Below, one piece after another: positions 42,163-50,821 of a stretch of DNA of 64,000 nt. The position numbers and the translations under genes were made by a program. This DNA is from Oribacterium sp. WCC10. Its GTDB lineage: Bacteria > Bacillota > Clostridia > Lachnospirales > Lachnospiraceae. Under the pieces are notes generated by a model. The model worked only from the letters and a program-made list of their open reading frames with translations. It was not told the DNA's origin and did not search any database. The stretch's first letter is position 1. Each line of letters begins with the position of its first letter. Location of the stretch: positions 1 through 64,000 of the forward strand of contig NZ_FOPH01000009.1 in the NCBI RefSeq assembly GCF_900113415.1. The letters are read 5' to 3'.

Positions 42163-42186
42163 TTTTATAACGCATGTGTTATAAAA
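42163..42186. promoter_or_regulatory. palindrome upstream of the TetR gene
   Basis: TTTTATAAC (42163-42171) and GTTATAAAA (42178-42186) are perfect 9-bp arms around GCATGT. Its position 43 bp before the start fits an autoregulatory operator. Confidence 0.55.
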
Positions 42187-42224
42187 AGTAACCGGAAGTT
42201 TACTTGAATCGTAAACTCCCGGTT
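42183..42224 (-). terminator. terminator of the GNAT gene
   Basis: AACCGGAAGTTTAC (42190-42203) and GTAAACTCCCGGTT (42211-42224) pair with one mismatch; a T-rich tail follows on the minus strand. Its arms resemble the operator-like arms at 42932-42973. Confidence 0.65.
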
Positions 42225-42266
42225 GTCTTTTGTCAATCAGCCTAATAACCGGCGACAGACAGCTTT

Positions 42267-42887
42267 TCACCCGAATAACTGGCCTTGAAGCTTTTTCTTT
42301 TCTTTATATGGGAAACCTGCTTCAAACTTTTCAAACCCTTCAGGGTCCTTTTCACATACAAAATACCCGCTGGGATCAGTCCATGTCCCATCTATTCCAT
42401 CCAGATATCCCTTCTTCAGCTCAAGACAAAGCAGATAATCAGCTTCAGGATCATCGGCATAGCGTATGCCTTTTGACTTGGATGGAATGAATCCGGACTT
42501 CCCATAAAAGTCGATATTTCCCTCCATGATTACGGCTCCATAACCAGCCTCCTTAGCCTTCTCAAGAGTGGCGTCTAAAAGCTTCTTTCCATATCCCTTG
42601 CGTTTATACTCATTGGCTATACAAATCGGTCCCAGGGTGATAACCGGCTTAATGTTTCCGTCTCTAAGCAGTATCTCCGAGCGACAGTACATAGCATGAC
42701 CTGTCAACTCTCCGTCCAGTTCCATAACATAATCAAGTTCCTTGATAAACGCCGGGTCCTCACGAAAGCAATGCATGACGTAATGTTCCATGCATCCGGG
42801 TCTGTAAACATTCCAAAATGCATCTCGTATCAAATTTTCAACGTTTCTATAATCTTTTTCTTCTTCAAGTCTGATTGTTATACCCAT
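42267..42887 (-). CDS. GNAT-family N-acetyltransferase
   Basis: 206 residues from the ATG at 42887 (AAAGGAAG upstream). GNAT motif A is visible as 'LGPICIANEYKRKGYGKKLLDATLEKA' (in part) with the R/K-x-x-G-x-G/K acetyl-CoA loop, and 'FYGKSGFIPSKSKGI' is motif B. The substrate is unknown. Its promoter region carries a perfect 17-bp inverted repeat that looks like a TetR-family site, and a TetR gene follows. Confidence 0.85.
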   Translation of the reverse strand: MGITIRLEEEKDYRNVENLIRDAFWNVYRPGCMEHYVMHCFREDPAFIKELDYVMELDGELTGHAMYCRSEILLRDGNIKPVITLGPICIANEYKRKGYGKKLLDATLEKAKEAGYGAVIMEGNIDFYGKSGFIPSKSKGIRYADDPEADYLLCLELKKGYLDGIDGTWTDPSGYFVCEKDPEGFEKFEAGFPYKEKKKLQGQLFG

Positions 42888-42931
42888 TTTTACTTCCTTT
42901 CTGAGACCTGACATCTCGCCTTAATGCAAAT

Positions 42932-42973
42932 GTAACCGAACGTTTACATTTGGAATTGTAAACGTTCGGTTAC
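42932..42973. promoter_or_regulatory. 17-bp inverted repeat upstream of the GNAT gene, probable TetR-type operator
   Basis: GTAACCGAACGTTTACA (42932-42948) and TGTAAACGTTCGGTTAC (42957-42973) are perfect arms with an 8-base spacer, and each arm is itself partly palindromic. It lies 45 bp upstream of the GNAT start. The neighbouring TetR protein is the obvious candidate binder. Confidence 0.6.
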
Positions 42974-43050
42974 TTATTGTCAATATTATTTCGGAATTCA
43001 CACGCTAAATGATCTACCATATAGCGCTGACATAACTTCCTTATAATGAT

Positions 43051-43146
43051 ATAGCCTGCAGCATTGAGACCAAAGAGGAATATGATTTCCTGAAGCAGCC
43101 CGGAGCTGACTATTTCCAAGGATGCTATCTTGCTATGCCAGAATAA
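43051..43146 (+). pseudogene. C-terminal remnant of an EAL-domain protein
   Basis: The frame reads IACSIETKEEYDFLKQPGAD then YFQGCYLAMPE and stop, the end of an EAL phosphodiesterase domain (normally EG(I/V)ET...FL...G.DY.QGYYFSKP). Everything upstream of the catalytic Glu is missing and the Glu itself appears as Ser. A terminator follows directly. The rest of 42974-43564 holds only other short fragments. Confidence 0.65.
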
Positions 43147-43151
43147 TACAA

Positions 43152-43183
43152 GACCGGAAGTATTTGCGCCTCCGGTCCTTTTT
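43152..43183 (+). terminator. terminator of the EAL remnant
   Basis: GACCGGA (43152-43158) pairs with TCCGGTC (43171-43177), followed by CTTTTT. Confidence 0.75.
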
Positions 43184-43564
43184 GATTATATAATTTATCC
43201 TTCATCCTTCTTGATATGTTTAACAAGGGCAATGCGGAAACCTGATGGGGAGACCATAGTCGCTGCTTTGGAACTCTTTGTGTCCATCATTTCAACTAGA
43301 CATCGACACGTTTTTATCGGAGCATAACCTTATTTCAAGTTTCGTTATCCAGAATTGCGCACGATAAAATACCCCAGAGCATTACACCCTGAGGTACATC
43401 AAATCTATAGGAATCGTCCGTGTCTATGTTTTTGGGGGATCAAGATCTAACGATGGTCTTGGCGACATTTACACCGCTGCCCGTCAGATTATCGGCAGTT
43501 GAAGCCTTTTTGTTCTCCCGGACAGCACAGAATACCGGGGATCTCAACATTTTATCTCTATGGG

Positions 43565-44515
43565 TCAGGACTGTTTTTCACACTTTGAAAATTTTGTAAT
43601 CACTATCGGCCAAACAGCCATAACAAAAAACCACATTATAAAGCGTGATATAAAATGTCCCCAATGTCCCCCCAGGGCTGCGACAATAGTTGCCGGCGCA
43701 AAGTATTCCTTCCATGAATAGGTAATCAAAAAACCTGCAAAGCCTAAAATCGGCAGGTTCTTTGATCCAAAAGGTATTTCGTAGTGTATGAAATGTCTTT
43801 CAACGTAACTTCCTGCCAAAAAACCTGTGAATGCCCCACAAGCTTTAAAAGTGTCATTCATCATTTTGTTCGGATCCACAAGAAGAACCCCGTCTACATA
43901 ATCCATGGGATAAGGTTTCAACATAATATAAATCAAAGTGCCTATAATCACCAAAAGACCTGCAAAGGACAGATTATCAAGTTTTCTCTCATCACCGTTG
44001 ATTCTCTCCTGAGCTCTACCTATAACCAGGATACTGATTAATGTAACTGTAAAGCCAACCACAACATCCTGCGGGGTGTGTACACCGAGAAAGTTCCTTG
44101 AAAAACCGGTAAGAGCGATAAGAACCCCGCTTAATACAGCAAGCCACCTTCTGGTTTTTTTCTGCCAGGAAAAAACTGTTCCATAAACAGCTGTTGCTTC
44201 TGTGGTATGTCCGCTGGGAAAAGAATACCCTGTGGCTGCGACCTTTGAGTCACCCGCCGGCTCGATAAGATCAGATCGAATCCAGGGTCGGTATGCACAT
44301 ACTGTCAGCTTGATGATTCCATTCAGAAGACCGCTTATTCCAAATGTCACCAAAAAACGATGTCCCCATTTCTTGTCCACGCACCAAAAAATAAAAAAAG
44401 GCAAAAACGGCATAAGATCAACCGCAACCTTTGAAATACCGTTAAAAAACTCATCAAATACACCTCCGGTCGCATTTCTGAGTTCCTGCAGCCATAACAA
44501 ATACTGAATATCCAT
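43565..44515 (-). CDS. PAP2-superfamily membrane phosphatase
   Basis: 316 residues with about seven membrane helices. The three PAP2 motifs are present: 'KLTVCAYRPW' (KX6RP), 'YSFPSGHTTEA' (PSGH) and 'SRNFLGVHTPQDV' (SRX5HX3D). It likely removes phosphate from a lipid phosphate such as undecaprenyl pyrophosphate or phosphatidate on the outer face. GGAGAAG precedes the ATG. A further 100 or so residues of membrane helices follow the third motif. Confidence 0.9.
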   Translation of the reverse strand: MDIQYLLWLQELRNATGGVFDEFFNGISKVAVDLMPFLPFFIFWCVDKKWGHRFLVTFGISGLLNGIIKLTVCAYRPWIRSDLIEPAGDSKVAATGYSFPSGHTTEATAVYGTVFSWQKKTRRWLAVLSGVLIALTGFSRNFLGVHTPQDVVVGFTVTLISILVIGRAQERINGDERKLDNLSFAGLLVIIGTLIYIMLKPYPMDYVDGVLLVDPNKMMNDTFKACGAFTGFLAGSYVERHFIHYEIPFGSKNLPILGFAGFLITYSWKEYFAPATIVAALGGHWGHFISRFIMWFFVMAVWPIVITKFSKCEKQS

Positions 44516-44587
44516 TGTCTTCTCCTATAAAGTCTGCTTGTTCGAAAAACGTATTTCGGCAGATCATAAAATGTCGGAAACTTAACC

Positions 44588-44624
44588 AAAAACAGGGAGA
44601 TTTCTTCCGAGAAACCTCCCTGTT
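44588..44624 (-). terminator. terminator of the SDR gene
   Basis: AACAGGGAG...TTTCT (44591-44605) pairs with AGAAA...CTCCCTGTT (44610-44624); the minus strand continues TTTTTGG. Confidence 0.85.
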
Positions 44625-44654
44625 ATAATTCCGCAAACCCGGAACATCTGATAT

Positions 44655-45410
44655 TTACTGAAGAACAAATCCACCGTTAGGCGAGATAACCTGACCTGTG
44701 AGGTAAGGAGCCTTAAGGATATACTCAAGGGCACCTGCGATATCTGATACATCACCGATATATCCCTCAGGAATTGTTCCGGCAAGAGCATTGAGCTCGT
44801 CCTGGTTGACGCCGCGAAGCATATCTGTCATGATCATGCCCGGAGCGATGGCATTGGCACGAACGCCTCTTCCGGCAAACTCAAGTGCAAGGGCTCTGGT
44901 GAGACCGATAACACCGGACTTGGCTGCGCAATAATCTGCCTGGTTGATGACACCGGTAAGTCCACCTACAGATGAGATGTTTACGATCATTGCCTGATGT
45001 TCCTTGTCGGAGTGGTTGATCATGTGTGGAAGAACCAGATGAGTCATATGTAAAAGGCTCATAAGATTTGTTGCGATAACCTTCTCATACTGCTCGTGGG
45101 TAATGTCTATCCAGTTGCAGTTGTTGGTTATACCTGCGTTATTTACAAGAACATCAATGTTCTCACCAAACTTATCAACCGCTGCCTTAACGAGAGCTTC
45201 GCAGTCCTCATACTTGCTGACATCTGCTCTTACAACCAGAGAGTCAACACCGTAATCCTTCTTTAACTGCTCTGCGATCTCTTCTGATTTTGCCTTTGAA
45301 GATTCACTTACGTAGTTAATGACTACATCATAGCCAAGCTCTCCAAGCTTAAGAGCCATAGCCTTTCCAATACCACGTGAACCGCCGGTAATAATTGCTG
45401 TTTTTGCCAT
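44655..45410 (-). CDS. short-chain dehydrogenase/reductase, FabG-like
   Basis: 251 residues. Cofactor loop 'TGGSRGIGKAMA', 'NNAGIT', and catalytic Ser...Tyr-X3-Lys in 'NISSVGG' and 'YCAAKSG'; 'RANAIAPGMIMTDM' completes the fold. It reduces or oxidises a ketone/alcohol with NAD(P)H; FabG (3-oxoacyl-ACP reductase) is the closest type but no fatty-acid genes are adjacent. AGGAGG precedes the ATG, and ATCGTAA repeats run from the promoter into this ribosome site. Confidence 0.88.
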   Translation of the reverse strand: MAKTAIITGGSRGIGKAMALKLGELGYDVVINYVSESSKAKSEEIAEQLKKDYGVDSLVVRADVSKYEDCEALVKAAVDKFGENIDVLVNNAGITNNCNWIDITHEQYEKVIATNLMSLLHMTHLVLPHMINHSDKEHQAMIVNISSVGGLTGVINQADYCAAKSGVIGLTRALALEFAGRGVRANAIAPGMIMTDMLRGVNQDELNALAGTIPEGYIGDVSDIAGALEYILKAPYLTGQVISPNGGFVLQ

Positions 45411-45421
45411 TTAGAACCTCC

Positions 45422-45469
45422 TTACGATCTTTACGATTTTTTATTCAATTACGATATATTATACATCGT
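45422..45469 (-). promoter_or_regulatory. SDR promoter with three ATCGTAA repeats
   Basis: On the minus strand ATCGTAA occurs at 45422-45428, 45431-45437 and 45449-45455, spaced by 9 and 18 bp, and the last is half of ACGAT/ATCGT around a TATAAT-like -10. The repeats reach the AAGGAGG site, so a bound repressor would block transcription. Confidence 0.45.
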
Positions 45470-45515
45470 TTTATTAATATAAATAATAGTATTTATCATA
45501 ATGGCTCACGCCTAT

Positions 45516-47408
45516 TTATGTTTCCTGTCCTGCAAACTGAGTCATATACAGGTCATGATACCTGCCCTTCTTAGCCAGCAGTTCCTCATGATTTCCACTT
45601 TCAACGATCTCACCATGGTCCATAACAATGATCTCGTCCGCATCCTGTATGGTAGAGAGACGGTGGGCGATAATAAGGCTGGTACGCTGTTTCATAAGTT
45701 CCGTCATGGCATCCTGAATGCACATTTCAGTTCTTGTATCCACAGATGAGGTAGCCTCGTCCAGAATCAGGATACTGGGTTTTGATAGAAAGGCACGACA
45801 TATAGTAAGGAGCTGCCTTTGTCCCTGACTAAGATTACTACCGGAGGATTCCAGTACCGTGTCATAACCATTTGTGAGGTTTGCAATCAAATCGTCGCAA
45901 TGGCTGGAAACTGCTGCTTCATCCAGTTCTTCCTGAGTGATATCTCGTGATGCGTAACAAAGGTTATTACGGATCGTGTCGGTAAAAAGCACCGTATCCT
46001 GCAAAACTATGCCTATAGCATCTCTGAGTTCGTCGGTGGAGATATCGTAAATGCTCTTTCCGTCCAAAAGTATCTCGCCGGAATCAACGTGGTAAAAACG
46101 CATCAGCAGGTTTATGATAGTGGTCTTTCCACTTCCGGTGGAGCCTACCAGAGCTATCTTCTTACCGGAGGATACCTTGAGAGAGAAATTCCTGATGACA
46201 GGTTTTCCCGGCACATAGGAGAAATTTACATTTCTAAACTCGATGACGCCCTTTACAGGCTGTACTATCGATCCTCCGCTCTTATCCTCTTCTTTTTCAT
46301 CCAGTATCTCGAAAATGCGCTCTCCACCGGCAAGAGCCGTTTGAATCTGACCGTAAAGCTGGGCTAGTTCGTTGATAGGCCTGGAGAACTGCTTTGCATA
46401 GATGATAAATGCGGAAATAACACCGATGGAAATGTCTCCCCTCAGGGCAAATCGTGCACCAAATACCGCTACCACCACAAAGGAGACATTGCTGAGCATA
46501 TTCATGACGGGGCCCATGGAACCGCCGATGATCTCTGCTATGATACCGGTTTTCGTCAATTCGTCTGCCGTTTCGGAAAAGCCCCGTACTTCTGCCTCCT
46601 GACGGTTATAGGCTGTGACAGTACGGGTGTTGGTGACCATCTCCTCCACGGTGCCGTTGAGCTTACCAAGGAGTTTTTGCCGCCTGACAAAATATTTCCT
46701 CATGTACCCGGTGATATTCGTAGTAAACAACACTGTCAGCATAACCGTAGAGCAGCTAAGCATCGTCAAAAGTGGACTGTAGGAAAGCATCATGGCGATG
46801 GTGCCGACAAGCATAAGCATTCCCGAAAGCAGGCTGCTTAAAGATGAAGAAACGATGGAAGCTATATTCTCTGCGTCATTGGTCATTCGGCTCATGATGT
46901 CACCATGGGAGTGGTTATCAATATAGGAGATCGGCAGATTTGTGATCTTGCAAAACAAATCGCCCCGGAGCCTGAAAATGACCCGCTGACTTAGCTTCGC
47001 ACTGATAAAGCCCTGCAGAAGTGTGCTCAATCCGTAAATCACATAGGCAGTAAGCATGAGGATAAGTACCCTCTTGAGAGATCCGGGTTCTGAGTTTTTG
47101 ATGCGGTCAATACCCTCTGCCTGAAAACGTGGAGCCATCACACCCATGGTTACGCCAAGGATGATGGTAACACAAAGCAGCAATACGTATCTCCACTCAT
47201 TCCTGAAATATTTCCATAAGCGTTTAAGGGTTCCTTTTCGATCCCTGGCCTTCTCGATAGGAGCTCCCATGTTGCCTCTCATGCCACGTCGCCCAAGGGA
47301 AGGCTGGGGTACAGCTGATATGGATTTCCAGTTTTGGGAACTGCTCTGCTTTGAACTCATGGAAAGAATCCCTACGGATTCAGCTCTTATATTCAGTTGT
47401 TGACTCAT
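45516..47408 (-). CDS. ABC exporter half, consensus-site subunit of a heterodimer
   Basis: 630 residues from the ATG at 47408 (GGAGG upstream). A 60-residue N-terminal extension with 'GRRGMRGNMGAPIEKA' precedes six membrane helices and an ATPase domain: Walker A 'GSTGSGKTT', Walker B 'LILDEATSSVD' with the catalytic Glu, and switch His in 'IIAHRLSTI'. The signature is LSQGQ rather than LSGGQ. Together with the upstream gene it forms an asymmetric exporter of the BmrCD/TM287-288 type, probably for drugs or lipids. Confidence 0.92.
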   Translation of the reverse strand: MSQQLNIRAESVGILSMSSKQSSSQNWKSISAVPQPSLGRRGMRGNMGAPIEKARDRKGTLKRLWKYFRNEWRYVLLLCVTIILGVTMGVMAPRFQAEGIDRIKNSEPGSLKRVLILMLTAYVIYGLSTLLQGFISAKLSQRVIFRLRGDLFCKITNLPISYIDNHSHGDIMSRMTNDAENIASIVSSSLSSLLSGMLMLVGTIAMMLSYSPLLTMLSCSTVMLTVLFTTNITGYMRKYFVRRQKLLGKLNGTVEEMVTNTRTVTAYNRQEAEVRGFSETADELTKTGIIAEIIGGSMGPVMNMLSNVSFVVVAVFGARFALRGDISIGVISAFIIYAKQFSRPINELAQLYGQIQTALAGGERIFEILDEKEEDKSGGSIVQPVKGVIEFRNVNFSYVPGKPVIRNFSLKVSSGKKIALVGSTGSGKTTIINLLMRFYHVDSGEILLDGKSIYDISTDELRDAIGIVLQDTVLFTDTIRNNLCYASRDITQEELDEAAVSSHCDDLIANLTNGYDTVLESSGSNLSQGQRQLLTICRAFLSKPSILILDEATSSVDTRTEMCIQDAMTELMKQRTSLIIAHRLSTIQDADEIIVMDHGEIVESGNHEELLAKKGRYHDLYMTQFAGQET

Positions 47409-47477
47409 TATTTTTCCTCCAGGATCATACACAAACCGGATGTATCTGATTCATCAATTAAGCTTGAAAGCCTGCTT

Positions 47478-49196
47478 TCAAACTTTCGCTCCACCCTTCC
47501 TGAGCTGTGAATCATAGATTTCGCGATAAACGTCGCAGCTGTTCATCAGCTCTTTATGGGTGCCCATGCCAACGATTCGACCCTTATCCATGACTGCGAT
47601 ACGGTCTGCCCGCATGACGGTGGCAATCCGCTGAGCGATTATGATTTTGGTCATCTTCTCATAATCCCCTCTTAAAGCCTTAAACAATCTGGCTTCAGTA
47701 CCCAGATCCAAAGCGCTGGTTGAGTCATCCAATATAAGGATCTCGGCAGGTCTCAGGAGTGCACGGGAAATTGCGATACGCTGCTTCTGTCCTCCGGAAA
47801 GGCTCATGCCGGCCTCTGCCACCGGGGTATCATAGCTATCAGGCTGACATAAAATGAATTCATGAGCCTGTGCCACCTTGGCAGCAGAAATCATTTCATC
47901 TTCTGTCGCCTCAGGGTTACCGATCATTATGTTATGCTCTATAGATCCGGAAAACATTTCACTTTTTTGCAAGGCAAAAGAGATGCGATCTCTTAATTCA
48001 TGAAGAGTAAAGTTCTTAACATCTTCTCCGTCCACCAGCACCCTTCCTTCAGTGACATCATAAAACCTCGGGATGAGTGAAACCAGTGTGCTCTTTCCGC
48101 TGCCGGTGGCTCCGATTATAGCCAGAGTCTGACCCGGTGCCACAGTGAAACTTATATCCTTCAGTACCTCATGATGGTGACCGGGGTAAGTGAAGGAAAC
48201 ATTTTTAAATTCAATGCTTCCTCCGCGTTTTTCGATGTTTCCCTCTTTGCCGTCCTGAATAACCGGTACGGAAGCGAGCACTTCCTTAATACGTTTTGAA
48301 GATGCAACACCAAGGGTAATGGTCTGAAAGATCATAGCCATCATCATCATTCCGCTCAGAATCTGACTCAAATAGGTGATGGCTGCCATGAGGCTTCCGA
48401 TCTCCATCCGGCGTGCCTCAACCTCCATACCTCCGATATAAATGATGGTCACCGTAGCCGTGTTCAGCACAATGTTCATGACGGGACGCATCCAGCTGAT
48501 CAAAAGCTGCACCTGAAACCTGGAGTCGGCTAAATCCCTGTTGCTCTGCCGGAATTTTTCTATTTCACTCTTTTCCTGAACGAAGGCTTTTACCACACGC
48601 TCGCTTGCCACATTCTCACCGATAACAGAGTTCACGCGGTCAAGCCGTTTCTGTAAAAGAGTAAAAAGAGGCCCACTCTTCCAAACCACAAAGGCGATTT
48701 CAAGCAAAATGATCGGCAGTGTAAACATCAGCACACGACTGAAAGCCACATTGAGACTCAGAAGAAAGGAACTTCCTGCGATAAAAAACATCATGCACCG
48801 TACTGCGCCGCGGATGAGCTGGGAAACCATGTTCTGCACCTGGGTTACATCTGAAGTCGTCCGGGTGATGAGGCTTCCCACAGTAAAGTCATCGATCTGT
48901 TCAAAGGAAAAATTCATGATGCGGTGGAACAGGGCTTTTCTCAGATCATTTCCGAAGTGTTGTGAGCATATATTAACGAACACCCCGGAAAGTATCCCGC
49001 AGCAACCGCCTAAAAACACCACAAGAATCATGCGGATGCCTACACTCCACACCAGACCTTCGTTTCCTTTAAGAATGCCTTCATCTACAATCTGTGCCAT
49101 CATTTTGGGCTGTATCAGATCGATCAGCACCTCACCCACCATGAAAAGCGAGCCTATAAGCCCGATCCACCAGTATTTTTTCAGAAATTTGAGCAA
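47478..49196 (-). CDS. ABC exporter half, degenerate-site subunit of a heterodimer
   Basis: 572 residues from a TTG at 49196, preferred because AAAGGTGG lies 8-9 nt upstream; a GTG at 49208 is the alternative. Six membrane helices then an ATPase domain with Walker A 'GATGSGKST', normal signature 'LSGGQKQR', but Walker B 'LILDDSTSALD' has Asp for the catalytic Glu and the switch His is Gln ('IIIAQRIATV'). These changes are exactly those of the degenerate subunit in heterodimeric exporters. It is 69 bp upstream of its partner. Confidence 0.92.
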   Translation of the reverse strand: MLKFLKKYWWIGLIGSLFMVGEVLIDLIQPKMMAQIVDEGILKGNEGLVWSVGIRMILVVFLGGCCGILSGVFVNICSQHFGNDLRKALFHRIMNFSFEQIDDFTVGSLITRTTSDVTQVQNMVSQLIRGAVRCMMFFIAGSSFLLSLNVAFSRVLMFTLPIILLEIAFVVWKSGPLFTLLQKRLDRVNSVIGENVASERVVKAFVQEKSEIEKFRQSNRDLADSRFQVQLLISWMRPVMNIVLNTATVTIIYIGGMEVEARRMEIGSLMAAITYLSQILSGMMMMAMIFQTITLGVASSKRIKEVLASVPVIQDGKEGNIEKRGGSIEFKNVSFTYPGHHHEVLKDISFTVAPGQTLAIIGATGSGKSTLVSLIPRFYDVTEGRVLVDGEDVKNFTLHELRDRISFALQKSEMFSGSIEHNIMIGNPEATEDEMISAAKVAQAHEFILCQPDSYDTPVAEAGMSLSGGQKQRIAISRALLRPAEILILDDSTSALDLGTEARLFKALRGDYEKMTKIIIAQRIATVMRADRIAVMDKGRIVGMGTHKELMNSCDVYREIYDSQLRKGGAKV

Positions 49197-49368
49197 AGAA
49201 TAAGCCACCTTTCGATTAATTTTGAAATGAGAACTATTATGTCAATTATATCATGAGTCGCCCGACAAATTAGTCAAATAGACGAGTTTCGTGCTTCGCA
49301 CTCTCACTCGTACCACAATTCAAGCAATCTTGATATGTGGAATAGGCTTTTGTCTCTTGACTCATATC

Positions 49369-49400
49369 ATGAAGTGAATGTCAAAAGTTGACATCGATTG
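49369..49400 (-). repeat. divergent copy of the tail repeat
   Basis: The minus strand reads ATCGATGTCAACTTTTGACA then TTCACTTCAT, the tail motif with two or three changes and an added GTCAA/TTGAC hairpin. It lies in the gap before the ABC exporter genes; the flanking 49260-49320 has a GTGCTTCGCAC hairpin and no gene. Confidence 0.5.
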
Positions 49401-49454
49401 GCAGGCACGATGGTTATTCTGCAAAGAGAGCCTCCAAAGGCATTTTTCTTTTAT

Positions 49455-49507
49455 AAAAAATCATCCGGATACCTAAAGCCCCCGGTGGGGCTTCTGGCAT
49501 CCGGATG
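49455..49507 (-). terminator. terminator of the Gfo/Idh operon
   Basis: CATCCGGAT (49462-49470) pairs with ATCCGGATG (49499-49507), with an inner AGCCCC/GGGGCT stem; the minus strand continues ATTTTTTAT. Confidence 0.9.
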
Positions 49508-49600
49508 TACGGATTAAATTATTCTTTTCTCTTACATGAGTACGAGGAATTACTGCAGCAAAAGCATCACAGTACCATTGCCTCACTTTATAGCCGCTAA

Positions 49601-49774
49601 TCAGCTTTCCAGTGTATATTCCAGCATCTCGTATTTAAGCCTGCTGCCTTCTTTTATATCCTGAGGGAGCAATGCTCTTGCAACAAGCATAAGATCCTGA
49701 GACTCTATATCTGTCCTTTTTAGGTTTGCATAATCGCCGTCAATACTCACCACAATGTAATATCTGGTTTCCAT
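49601..49774 (-). CDS. 57-residue conserved small protein
   Basis: METRYYIVVSIDGDYANLKR begins the protein and LKYEMLEYTLES ends it. AAGGAG lies 9 nt before the ATG, 20 bp after the Gfo/Idh gene, and a strong terminator follows, so it is a genuine last gene of the operon. The 'V(S/V)IDGDYA.L.R.D' and 'ARALLP..IKEG..L' pattern resembles short beta-barrel proteins of the DUF3006 kind, a tentative comparison. Function unknown. Confidence 0.7.
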   Translation of the reverse strand: METRYYIVVSIDGDYANLKRTDIESQDLMLVARALLPQDIKEGSRLKYEMLEYTLES

Positions 49775-49794
49775 AGTTCTTCACTCCTTTAAAA

Positions 49795-50805
49795 TCATTT
49801 CATATGACTGTTCTCGATAATACTCATAACATCCAGGGTTTCCCTTGCATATCTATCTGCTTCACAGTAATTCTTACTGTCTATGATGCGGGCAAAATCA
49901 ATGAATTCGCGGGTCATTCTGTGATGAGTCTCTGCCGGAACAAAAGTTTCTACGATTGTTTTCCGTGTCATTGCCCCCGCTGCATCCTTTACCGTATCAC
50001 CGCTGTCATCCACAGTCACAATGGTGAGATTTGGTGCAACATTAGGCTTTCCGTCGATTTTCATATACCCCTTTTCGCCCTGAATGGTCACAAAACACGG
50101 GCTGTCAGAATCTTTTGCGCCGGTACAGACGGCTGAAAATCCGTCATATTCCATCACCAGTATTCCGGAGGTGTCCACTCCGTTAAATCCTGTATTCGGA
50201 TGATAGGAAACCTTTTCAGGTCTTCCAAAAAGTTCCGCCGCATAATGGATGTTGTAGACATTGATATCCCTGAGAGCGCCGCTCAGACATGCAGGATCAA
50301 AGGCGGGATCAACATCCCCTGCAAGATACCTGTCATACCGGCTTGAATACTGAGAGTAATTGGCCGTCATCATGCGGATCCTGCCGAGTTTAGGTAATGC
50401 TTCCTTCATCTTTCCGATCACATCATTGTGAAGAACCGTGATGGCTTCAAATATAAAACATCCCTTTCGTTTTGCCAGTTCTATAAGTTCTTCGGCCTCG
50501 GAATATGTTCCGACAAAAGGCTTTTCAAGTATGACATTTTTCCCGTGTTCCAGTGCTTTCCTGGCATATTCATAATGAACCATATTTACAAGTCCGATAT
50601 ATACCGTGTCCACGTCACTCTCATCAAGCATCTCATCATAATCCGTGAACACCTTTGGGATATCATACTTCTTTGCAAGCTCTTCACCCTTTTCACGGCT
50701 GTGAGGTCTTGCAAATATTACTCTTATCTTTATCTCTTCAACCGGCTGCATGGCGTACAATGCATCTGCGACGATCTTTCCTGTTCCGACTATACCTAAA
50801 TTCAT
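49795..50805 (-). CDS. Gfo/Idh/MocA-family NAD(P)-dependent oxidoreductase
   Basis: 336 residues, full length. Rossmann start 'LGIVGTGKIVADALYAM', 'VYIGLVNMVHYEYARKALEHGKNVILEKPF' (in part) with the conserved EKP, and a C-terminal beta-sheet substrate domain. The family oxidises or reduces sugars, inositols and related compounds; substrate unknown. GGAGG precedes the ATG. It lies 16 bp after the AAA/nuclease gene and 20 bp before the 57-residue gene. Confidence 0.9.
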   Translation of the reverse strand: MNLGIVGTGKIVADALYAMQPVEEIKIRVIFARPHSREKGEELAKKYDIPKVFTDYDEMLDESDVDTVYIGLVNMVHYEYARKALEHGKNVILEKPFVGTYSEAEELIELAKRKGCFIFEAITVLHNDVIGKMKEALPKLGRIRMMTANYSQYSSRYDRYLAGDVDPAFDPACLSGALRDINVYNIHYAAELFGRPEKVSYHPNTGFNGVDTSGILVMEYDGFSAVCTGAKDSDSPCFVTIQGEKGYMKIDGKPNVAPNLTIVTVDDSGDTVKDAAGAMTRKTIVETFVPAETHHRMTREFIDFARIIDSKNYCEADRYARETLDVMSIIENSHMK

Positions 50806-50821
50806 AATTATTCCTCCTTAA

